In this document: piece by piece, positions 55,505 to 64,000 of the stretch
Layout: every line of letters starts with the position of its first letter
Position numbering within the stretch: position 1 is the first letter of the stretch
Assembly: GCF_030272615.1 (NCBI RefSeq)
Contig: NC_081405.1
Span: forward strand, 569,405,095 to 569,469,094
Direction of reading: 5' to 3'
Length of the DNA: 64,000 nt
Origin: Cryptomeria japonica
Taxonomy: Eukaryota > Streptophyta > Pinopsida > Cupressales > Cupressaceae
Position numbers and translations under genes: made by a program
Notes under the pieces: generated by a model
The model's database searches: none
The model's input: only the letters and a program-made list of their open reading frames with translations
Told to the model about the DNA's origin: nothing

Positions 55505-57164
55505 TGTGTGGGGGAAAAAGTGAGACTAGGACAATGTACCCTAATCCTAACTTTTGACACACATTGCGGAATACGAAAGAGCCTAGAGATATCGCACGGT
55601 TGGCTACTTCTTTTGGTGAAAGAGAGAGCCATGGGATATCTATTAGGATTCCTATTCCCTTGTTGAAATTGAAAGCTAAAATGATACAAGTTCAAGACCC
55701 TAACCTCAAAGTGTAAGTATGAACTAGTAACCAATTTGCAGAATTGAGATTAAACAATGAACAGCTGTAAATGTAAGGATAAAATAAGAATGCAGATATG
55801 TACCCGGAGTCGAAATCGGACTGAAAATGTTCGGGACGGGGGCGCGGGCGCCACTGTCCTGAAAACTGCACCGAAAACCACTGTTCTGCACCCTGAAACA
55901 CTGTCTGGAAACTGCCAGAAAGCTGTCTATCCGGAGGACCAGGGCGCCCAGCGCCTCTGTCCCAGGGACCAGGGCGCCCAGCGCCCCTGTCCTGGCAGGA
56001 CCAGGGTGCCCAGCGCCCCTGTCCCAGTCTTCTGAGCTGCAACTGCACACAGAGTTCTGTCTTTGTCTCCTCTTTCCGGATCTGTGTCCCGCGGCGTCGT
56101 CCGAATCCCGAAACCTGCAATAATATCTGAAAAGGGGGAAGGGCGGCTATATAGGGTTTTGCCTTAGTCAAACCCCCGCTTCGGTGATTTCCACCTCCAC
56201 GAATAGCCAAGTTGTTTTGTAAAATGTATTGTGTGTGCAGACCTAGTGTGTGTGCAAGGTCCAAAATGCAAGAAAGCAAACTAGAGCAACCTAGAAAGTA
56301 AACCCTAATTGCTTGTAAATGATAATGCAAATGCTCTAAATCAAGATGCAATGTGATCTTAAGCATGAACAAATGATACATCAAAGCTTATGTAAGGACA
56401 TGAAAACAATATGAAATCATACCCAACCCTCAAGGGAGGAGTACAAGCCAATCTTCAGTCGGTAATCTCCTATTGTTCTTCAATGTCTTCCAAGCCCTAA
56501 TTGGATGAATGAATGAATTTGATAGATGCTTGATAGAATGATGTTGAGTGTTGTTGAAGTCTTCAAAGATCTGCTCTTTCGCTGCATATCAAGTTCCTGG
56601 AAACAAAAATCCGATCCCTTCAAATGAGGAAAGAGAGCTTTTATGTATGAAACCCTAGGTCGTAAATTCGTATTTTGGCCGACCTAGAGATTGAATATCC
56701 CGCCAATTTCTTGGGGTTAAGCTTTATTTTATGATTGGATCGTGCTCCCAAAATTTCGGGAAAAATGTCCGGGACCATGTTGCATGGGCGCCATGGTCCC
56801 GACAACTTTTCACCAAATTTTCAGGGCCGTCGGATATGATGATTTTAGAGAGAATCCCGAAGTTACAGGTGATTTCGAGATGTTTAGACCCCGAAACCAA
56901 GCCCCCAAGTTCGAAATAGGACTTAATTAGGGTTTTTGATTAAGTAGTGTATTGGAAGAATAAAATGCGAAGGGCGCACTTTAGTGAAAGGGCCCAACTT
57001 TGTGATGTAGAGAATGATGAAATAGGACCTTAGACCTAATTAATTTGATTAATTAAGCGCTTAAGGAGAAATGCAATGCAGAATGCCAAACGCACTAAGG
57101 CGGGTGCTAAACTAGGTGCGAAATTGTACCACCCTAGCGAGTGCGTACAATTTACGACGCTACA
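55505..57164 (-). repeat. 5' LTR of the Tat element
   Basis: 1660 bp, the nearly identical partner of 44207-45865. Its outer end lies 190 bp from the start codon of the plus-strand gene at 57354. Confidence 0.93.
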
Positions 57165-57218
57165 TATAGCAGTTAATATTCTTAAAGAAGTAATTATTAC
57201 AATCAAGAGCTTGAAAAA

Positions 57219-57228
57219 TTTATATATG
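57219..57228 (+). promoter_or_regulatory. Candidate TATA box of the gene at 57354
   Basis: TTTATATATG lies 126-135 bases before the start codon, just 50 bases outside the Tat LTR. If used, the 5' untranslated region would be about 100 nt. Confidence 0.5.
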
Positions 57229-57353
57229 ATCTCTGCTTATTTCATCTTCAATTAGCCTTTGCCATTTAGTAGATAAATCGTCAGAGCTCACGGTATTTTA
57301 GGTTTATAGGCTCACTGCTCAGGTTGTTTAATTTTTTAATCTATTTTCTCAAA

Positions 57354-57929
57354 ATGGACACTCCCATCTGCTTGAGAAGCATTTTTGCAGAGGACCAGAG
57401 GGCCTTTCTAGGCTCCGTTAGAGACCCAACCCTCCAATCAGTCTGCAAGGAGGTTGGGTCGTTCACCAATGAAGCTGTGCGGATGGTGTTGGGCAGAGAA
57501 TTTCTGCGAAACGAAAATAGGTACCATGTTAACACAGACCTTACATCCCGCTTCTTAGCATCTCTTCTGGACTTGGGAGGAGACAAGGTGGATATGCTGA
57601 TGCTGTTGAGGAAGGTTTTAAAGGAAGACTTCCTCGAAGATGACATTACTCTTGTCATTCTTGCAGAAGTAGGGGTGGGTATCCCTTGGGCGAGTGATTT
57701 ATCCAAGCTTCTCCTCCCTGACCAAACACTGCCAGTGGCCAGGCAACCGTTTCTCCTAAACCTGAATGCAGAGCAGCTGATGCGTCACAAAAAATGGGCG
57801 CGGATTGGCAGGGACTTCCTTCAGAAATGGTTCCTCCTGGACGACTTTCCAAACTACATGTGGCTTGAAGAATTTTCTCAGCTTATGCTGTCTGAAGAAT
57901 TCTACATGGAAGGAGGGCCAGATTCATAG
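57354..57929 (+). CDS. Uncharacterised 191-aa protein
   Basis: It begins MDTPICLRSIFAEDQRAF and ends YMEGGPDS. I chose the ATG at 57354 because it has an A at -3 and G at +4 (AAAATGG). An ATG ten codons earlier would add a hydrophobic stretch of UTR-like sequence. Base composition is balanced and clearly different from the AT-rich surroundings, and the frame is long and clean, so it is probably a real gene. There is no signal peptide, membrane segment or metal site. The sequence is predicted to be mostly helical with Leu-rich stretches (LLDLGGDKVDMLMLLRKVL, WLEEFSQLMLSEEF). I do not recognise the family. It may be one exon of a longer gene or a single-exon gene. The Tat element sits directly upstream. 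Confidence 0.65.
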   Translation: MDTPICLRSIFAEDQRAFLGSVRDPTLQSVCKEVGSFTNEAVRMVLGREFLRNENRYHVNTDLTSRFLASLLDLGGDKVDMLMLLRKVLKEDFLEDDITLVILAEVGVGIPWASDLSKLLLPDQTLPVARQPFLLNLNAEQLMRHKKWARIGRDFLQKWFLLDDFPNYMWLEEFSQLMLSEEFYMEGGPDS

Positions 57930-58818
57930 GGAAAAATTGTAAACAATTCCACTACCTGTAGTTTTTTTTTCCTATGTCCTTGAACCCTAATAGGCTGAGT
58001 GCCAGAGGCTCACTCATTTTGGCTTTTAAGTTTTTGGGGGACTCAAGTCTCTGATGAAAAAATTGTAAATTTCAAAAGCATAAATAATTTAATGATAATT
58101 TTTCAAATTCCAGTTTGTTTCACTTTGCCTCTTACATTCTTATGGATATAAAAATGATTTCTATAATTCTATTTCATTTTTATTAATTAATTTCTTTCAA
58201 ATGCTTTTTGTATATGAGCTACGTTATTTCAATTATTTGTTAAACAATGGAAATAAATTTAATACTGTGATCTTTTAATGTAATGCTATAAAAAAAAAAA
58301 AATTCAATTCGTTCCATTAATTATTTGTACTTTGATTATGGTTGATTGTAATTTTATAAATATATACTATTACTATATAGTCATTCAAAATACAAAATTT
58401 CAAAAGTTGCAAGATACAAAAGTTTATCGGTCAAGGTTATTTCATTCAATTAATTGAAACATTTCAAGATACAAAATTTGTCCACAGCTTATAGCAAGCA
58501 GACAAAAAAACTAGTTCATTGCCGATAGGCCACTCACTCAGTCTCACTATCCCCCTAGTCCTCCCAGTCCCTTCCCTTCTCAGAGGTTGATGCTTTGGCT
58601 TTCCCTTTTGCCGCTAAATTTATATTGACATTTTATATATATTTTTAAACTATTTTTGAAAATGATATATCATAAACATATTTTCAAGGAATTTTATTAA
58701 ACGTTAAATTAATATTTTAGATTTAATATTAAATGTTTTCTTTTTAATATTAAACTTTTACCTTTCAAATTGCATATCAAAATTTATATTTTTATTTAGT
58801 TATTTGTTTTATTCTAGA
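57930..58818. other. Intergenic DNA, no gene recognised
   Basis: The first 150 bp are probably 3' UTR of the preceding gene, with GCATAAATAATTTAATG (58079). The rest is AT-rich. A short pyrimidine-rich stretch occurs at 58550-58610. Confidence 0.5.
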
Positions 58819-61565
58819 AACTAAGTTTCATGTTTTTACATTTGAGAGAAAAGCATTCATTGTGGCACATGATTTCTTGACAGTTTTTAACTTTGGTGAC
58901 GAGGGTCTCTGGCAGTATGATCCAATCGGTGTAGTTCAAGCAAGGCTTAAGAAAAATGGGAACTCTTCAGCATTATATCAACATGAAAGTAAACCATTGC
59001 TAGAAAATCTTAGAATCAAGGACTCCTAGGATGAGGTTAAAAAAGAGATGGAGAAAATTGCAGCTAACAATAACATTTCAACAGAAGAAATTTCATCACA
59101 AATTATGGAGGGCCAGGGCAATGAGGGCATCCAAAATAGGAGGTCCTACAATTTCTACATAAAATCTGCTAATCCATCTAAGAAAACTATTCCCAAATCA
59201 ATTCTGCATGAATATAAAGAGAATTACTGGACTCAAACCAAAATAAATGATTTTTAGACTATGAGGAGGAATCTCGGTGAACCAAAGACAACTGCAGAAT
59301 TTGAGAGCATCGACGAGGATGCAGAGTTTAGCAAATTGTGGGATACGGAGCATGGTGGGACTAAAGGTGATGATGACGAGCATGAGGTTGTCGTTGAGCC
59401 CCCTCCAACAACTACTACAGTACCTAAAATATTAGGTGGAGTCAGTGAGTCCATGAAAGACAAATATAGCAAAGGGGAAAACCTTGTGGAAAAAATGGGT
59501 TTTGAAGGTGGTGGTCTAGGTCCCAGAGGAGAGGGCATTTGGTATCCACTTCAGGTACAACTTCCATCACAGTCAAAATGAAAAGGTCCTTATAAACCAG
59601 TCATTGGACTTGATTCTTCAGATTCATCAAGGATAGGTACTACTCATTACCCTCAGGGTCCACCTACATTTGTTTCTGGTTCAAATCCACAACCACCACC
59701 ACATCATGGTATTCCCATTGGTGGTGAATTAAGTGCCACTGCCACTGGTGGGGAATCTAGGGATAGTATTCCTATTATTGTTCAGTCAAGTGCCGCTATG
59801 ATTGATGTTGGACAAGGGCAACAACAAAATATCTCTCGCAAGAGGCCACTAGAGGTAGATACTCAATCTCACACTATTGAGAATCCTATATCAAGTGCCA
59901 CTGACACTACAAATCAATCATTTGCAGCTTCAGATCACACACCTCAAAAGACTATGAAAACTACACATGAAAGTGTCAGTGGGAGTGGGATAGCATCAGG
60001 AACTGTTGTTGGTAATCCTAATCCTGGTCAAGCATTACTTAAAACCATAGGAATAAGTGGAACTGGAGCCTATGGTATTCCTATGTCACCTTTGAAACAT
60101 TCAATAGCTCTAGCAACCCTAGATTTTCAATTTCGTGATTACTATGAAAAATTTGAACACACGACAAAAGCAAATAAAGAAAAAAAGAAAGCATTTCATA
60201 AGAATTCTGTGTCTGATGTTGTAAACGAACAGCCTGCAAGGAACAGGGTATTTCCAACATATGACCCACAGAAAGATATGATGGAGTTCATGTTTGTTAT
60301 GCCCACAGGTCCATCTTAAGATAAAAATCCACCACACAGTCAGATAGATCCCTCTCAATTTCAAGTTAGCACCCTCCAAATAGATTTCTCCAAAGTACAT
60401 AATGTGGACAAAATTAGTATGTCAAAAAGGACTAACGAAGTGGTCTACACTTCACTGCTAAAGGTGGAGAGAGAAAAAAATAAATTGGAGAAACAAATAG
60501 AAAAGTTACAGGTAGACCTGGAAAACGAGAAATCAAGGAGGAAAGCAGCAGATAGCAAGTGCAATGAATTATAGAAAAGGATGAAAAATTCGGGCTCTGT
60601 AGTAGAAATTGCAGAGCAGGACAAGAAGGATGTAGAATTGAAGGACCTGATAGAAAAACTGGCTAAAAGCAGTAAAAAAATTGTTGAGGAAAAAGCCAGT
60701 TTTCAAAAATTATACAGAAGTTATGAGTCTACTGCCGTCGAAATGAAAAAATTACAGGACCTATTGGATCATGGGAAGGAAAAAGAAAAACATTTGCAAG
60801 AGAAAAAAATGTGCACAAATGAAAGAAGACCTGCATAATGCAAATGATAAAATAAAAACTTTGGATGATAGATTCAAAGATAATATGAAAAATACAACGA
60901 AGTATATACAAGAAAACATTTGGCGGGAAATAATGCAGAGGAGTGAGAAGTTGTGTGAATGGTTTCAATTGACTGAAAGTATGAGACAATTTTTTTTAAA
61001 AATCAAACGGCACTATGAGAAGAGCACACATGTTTATTCAAAAGAGGAAATGGCAAAAAAGATTCTGAAAGTAGTCTACAGTTCCAGTGATAGCTACTTG
61101 GCATCTAAGGGAATTAAGAGCCGCATTGATGCCACAGTTAAGACATCATCTGTCATTCAAAAATGCTAGAAGCTAAGGGAAACATCAGAAGTTATGGACA
61201 GTTGTGGAAAAAAGATAATGAAGTTGCAAGAAAAGAAAAATAATTTGATTAAACTTGGTTTGCCTAAGCCTGTTGACACATAAAATAAATTCATTGGAGA
61301 AGAAGCTTACAAAGAAATCATGGAGAAAAAAATGAAGTCTGATTTAGACTTGCTTCCAAAGGACACAACTTCCAAAAGTTTTCTGGAATTCATCCAACCA
61401 TTTACAACTCTAAATTTGCTATTGGATGAAACAGTGATGTCAAGTACATCTTCTAAATATGGAATGTTGACGAAGTTGGAGTTGACTTTCCATAGTTTAC
61501 AGAATATTGACCTTCCATCAGACGAAGAGTGGAGCACCCTACAAAAACTGGCGCATAATTCTTAA
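58819..61565 (+). pseudogene. G-patch and coiled-coil protein pseudogene
   Basis: A once-coding region broken by about seven stops and at least one shift (near 60836). It begins after a good splice acceptor (TTATTCTAG) with KAFIVAHDFLTVFNFGDEG. A G-patch lies at about 59455-59560 (GENLVEKMGFEGGGLGPRG, then EGIWYPL), interrupted after it by a TGA at 59579. A Pro/Gly/Ser/Thr-rich middle follows (59640-60060). Then comes a long charged coiled-coil region (60440-60840, 60840-61160) and a C-terminal part to a TAA at 61563. G-patch proteins usually act with RNA helicases in splicing or ribosome assembly. Several stops replace a probable Trp or Gln codon (59027, 59257, 60571). The gene of origin is not recognised. 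It lies tail to tail with the hAT transposase and might have been carried by that element, but this is unproven. Confidence 0.68.
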
Positions 61566-62546
61566 GAATCATAGTATGTATTGCACAATTTTCTTCTTTT
61601 ATTCTTAATTTCAAGGTTTTTTTTTTCCTGTTTGCTATTTTGCTAATCCAGCCTATGAATCTATGATGCACACTGCAAAACTTCAGCCAGTAAATTTGTA
61701 TTCTCAAATTCTCCCTTGCTTTAACATTTATGCATTTCTCTATTTCTGATTAGTAGGTTTTAGGCACTCCTATAGCTATTATCTATGTTTAATTTGTCAT
61801 GACTTATGGTGTGAATTAATATTTAATTTTGAACTCTGTTTTTTGAACAAGAGACATCAAACATGTAGCAGATGTTAAATTGCTAATACGGCCTGTGATG
61901 GCCATATAAATATGTGCTGAGTTTGTGATTTTGATGTTCAGTGTTCACATGTTGCAAACTTGCAATTTGACCTGAAGCTGTTGTTGCTCCCTTGTTTCTA
62001 TAAAAGGGAATTTAGGGTCATTTGCAATTTTGCAAAGGGTTCTGAAACTTTGTATTCACTTTTGCATGGACATTGGAGAATCACACAGGAGTTGTTGTTT
62101 CTCTCTTGTTTCTATAAAAGGGAATTCAAGGTCATTTGCAAAGGGTTCTGAAACTTTGTATTCACTTTTGCGATTGGCATGTAGAATCACATAGATTGGT
62201 GTATTACTATTGAATGAAATGTATCATATGGCTATATTTTGAAAGAATTAATGAAAATCTAAGTTCTCGACATGTGTATTACTATTGAATGAAATTTATC
62301 ATATGGTTCTGAAATATATCACACAGATTTGAGACTCAAACATGTATAAATAAACAATAAACATCTCTGTATCAATAAACACATTATGGTTTTTTTTTAT
62401 TATGCTATTTTAAATCTGGAAATAGAAAGTTGAAAAATAAAATTACAAATCAATATTAAATTCTAATTGCAAAAAGTAATATGCTTTTGTAATATGAATG
62501 ATGAGATATAGTAATAAGATTAATAAATAAAAATCTCTTACAGTTG
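61566..62546. other. Spacer between convergent pseudogenes
   Basis: Non-coding and AT-rich, with the tandem repeats listed separately. Two copies of GTGTATTACTATTGAATGAAAT also occur at about 62200 and 62273. Confidence 0.55.
61978..62196. repeat. Tandem duplication of about 110 bp
   Basis: 61978-62090 and 62091-62196 share CTTGTTTCTATAAAAGGGAA, GGTCATTTGCAA and AAGGGTTCTGAAACTTTG. The second copy has a small deletion. Confidence 0.88.
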
Positions 62547-64000
62547 TCATTCATCCTCATCAAATTCAGTGCTTTCTTGATTCTCGTCTGTGGTTTCTTT
62601 ACTCTAAGACTGAGTTTGCATATCTTCGCCGAACTGCATCTCAATGCTACCAGTAGGTCCACTAGTCCCACTGGCACTTTGGTTTGAAGTGTTGCCCACA
62701 CCTCTTCTTTCACATTTGGACGCCCAGATTTGCAGTGCCCTATCGTAAGGAAAAGTGTGGACATCATACCTAGATGTATAGAGCCTCAAGCAATTTTCCA
62801 AATTTTTGTCTAGTTTGTTTCTTAGCTTTGATTTTAGGAACCCCAAAGCACTGAAAACTCTCTCATCTTCCACTGAACCCAATATCATGGTAAGACATAA
62901 AGCAGCAAGCTTCACATATTCTGGCATTGAATCACGCAAGTATGCGTTCTCAGCTATATATTTCCAAACCCTTGTTACTAATCCCTCTTTGCGGGGGTTC
63001 TCCATTTTGGCATATTGTTGTTTCATAGTGTATGCAAAATGAGATGATTGCTCTCGAAGATGAATTTTGTCTAATATTCCATTTATAGTTACTCCATTCA
63101 ATTCTCTGGATATGCAAAATTGTTTTATCAAAGTTAGTAGCTTACTTCGAAAATCAGATGCACTGTTGAGGCTCCAATAATGAGGAAACACAATAGACAT
63201 GGCTTCAAGTAGGTTGTCAGGAGAGAATTTGCTTCTAATTTCTGAGGAAAGATCATATGCAATTTTCTTCACACAAGTAGTTACAGTCTCAACAATCTTG
63301 TCAAAATCTTCCTTTGTAACTCTTGCTAGTTTCTTCCTAGGGCGCTTTCCTGGTTCCTCAGGGTCAACCGTGGCATAGAAGTGCATTGGTATCTCAACTC
63401 CCCATACATTGGCACATACCTCCCGGTCTGCACCAATTTGTAAAAAGTTATCAGGATTGTTCAAATCTGTGAGTGTCCGCCACTTAACAAATTTTTCATT
63501 AGATAGTGTTGGTTCATTTCGATAGAGATTGTCGAGGGTCATGCATGTCATCTTACGCAGCATAGCATATTCTGCAATATACAAAGCTCTTTTTTGGGCA
63601 GCCTTCATAATATTCCTCATTTCCTCTAGCATGGGCAGAAGAGTTGCTAAAGTTAAGAGTGTCTCTAAATTACTTAACCTGCCAAGAAGTTTAGGAAATT
63701 TTGGTTGATCTGATTAATCGTGAGTTGTGTGAAATAGTCCAATCAAGGATGGATATTCTGAAAACACTCGATGCGCTGGACCATCCAAAGAGATCCATCT
63801 AGTATCATTATCCTTGAGAAGCTTGTTCCCATCAATTAATCCATCAACAAAGTGTTGAAATTCCATAAATCGCTTGGGACTTCGACAGAAGTGTGAGTAG
63901 AGCTCTCTGATTAAAATTTTAATTTTTTTAACTGAAGCAAACTTGCTCACAATTCCAAAAGCTAGATTCATTCTGTGAGCCATGCAGTGAATTGCAGTAA
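62547..64000 (-). pseudogene. hAT-family transposase pseudogene (continues beyond the window)
   Basis: The minus-strand frame enters at the window edge with HCMAHRMNLAF, a motif of the hAT transposase fold. It continues with DNDTRWISLDGPAHRVFSEY (RNase H-like region) and reaches a TAA at 63714-63716. The same frame then runs open from 63713 to 62607. The C-terminal hAT dimerisation domain is clear: EYVKLAALCLTMILGSVEDER, then VFSALGFLKSKLRNKLDKNLE. The TAG at 62604 may also be secondary, since an acidic tail (ENQESTEFDEDE) follows in frame to a TGA at 62547. The protein would cut and paste hAT elements. The DDE residues upstream are partly outside the window, and no terminal repeats are seen here. 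Confidence 0.85.

Larger units (their letters stand above)
44207..57164 (-). mobile_element. Full-length Tat-type Ty3/gypsy retrotransposon with an antisense PMD gene
   Basis: About 13 kb. The LTRs lie at 44207-45865 and 55505-57164. On the minus strand they begin TGTAGCGTC and end CCCCCACACA. TATAG target duplications flank the element. I count about 15 differences between the LTRs, all transitions plus one indel, so they are about 99% identical and the insertion is young. The polypurine tract and primer binding site are in place. The polyprotein is uninterrupted and has a second RNase H domain, a mark of the Tat lineage. Two features are unusual. No gag domain is recognisable, and the region between pol and the 3' LTR holds a plant mobile domain gene on the opposite strand. 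Confidence 0.93.

Noticed and set aside
55342-55734. Upstream extension of the Tat polyprotein by 131 residues
   Set aside because: It crosses the primer binding site and enters the LTR, so it cannot be part of the normal translated product.

Overview
This is a 64 kb piece of a plant nuclear genome. The markers are family-1 UDP-glycosyltransferases with a plant PSPG box, Ty1/copia and Ty3/gypsy LTR retrotransposons, a LINE fragment, a hAT transposase and a plant mobile domain (PMD) gene. Gene density is very low, and the spaces between genes are long, AT-rich and full of old, decayed elements. That texture fits a large-genome seed plant such as a conifer, but this is inference and no species marker was seen.

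Work from left to right. Positions 1-4098 hold a broken UGT (three small indels) and its duplicated flanks. Positions 4099-17022 form a block bounded by about 45-50 bp terminal inverted repeats (TIRs). Inside it are palindromic GC-rich arrays near both ends, CT and GA tracts, a 1.3 kb minisatellite of inverted units, and a nested Ty1/copia element (7291-15486, TSD GTGGA). The 5' LTR of that copia element was itself hit by a Tat-like LTR that is now a solo LTR (7772-9425, TSD GTATA). Positions 17027-25480 are another copy of the UGT-linked duplicated unit, split by a decayed Ty3/gypsy element (17951-24637, TSD GAATC). Positions 25840-35400 hold RING-finger remnants, AT-rich DNA, a decayed gag-bearing gypsy element and a minus-strand LINE fragment. 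Positions 37200-43345 carry two more copies of the duplicated unit around the one intact UGT (40255-41733) and a RING-H2 pseudogene.

Positions 44207-57164 are a young, full-length Tat-type Ty3/gypsy element on the minus strand, with TSD TATAG and LTRs about 99% identical by eye. It has an uninterrupted polyprotein of about 1857 aa with no recognisable gag. On the opposite strand it carries a PMD gene that appears to contain an intron. The element sits about 190 bp upstream of a small intact gene of unknown function (57354-57929) and has separated it from its former upstream DNA. The right end holds a decayed G-patch/coiled-coil gene (58819-61565, +) and a hAT transposase pseudogene (-) that runs off the window.

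Only two host-type genes look intact: the UGT and the 191-aa unknown. The most unusual object is the gag-less Tat element with its antisense, intron-bearing PMD gene. The second is the TIR-bounded block, which has no transposase. Identity estimates and repeat boundaries were made by eye.
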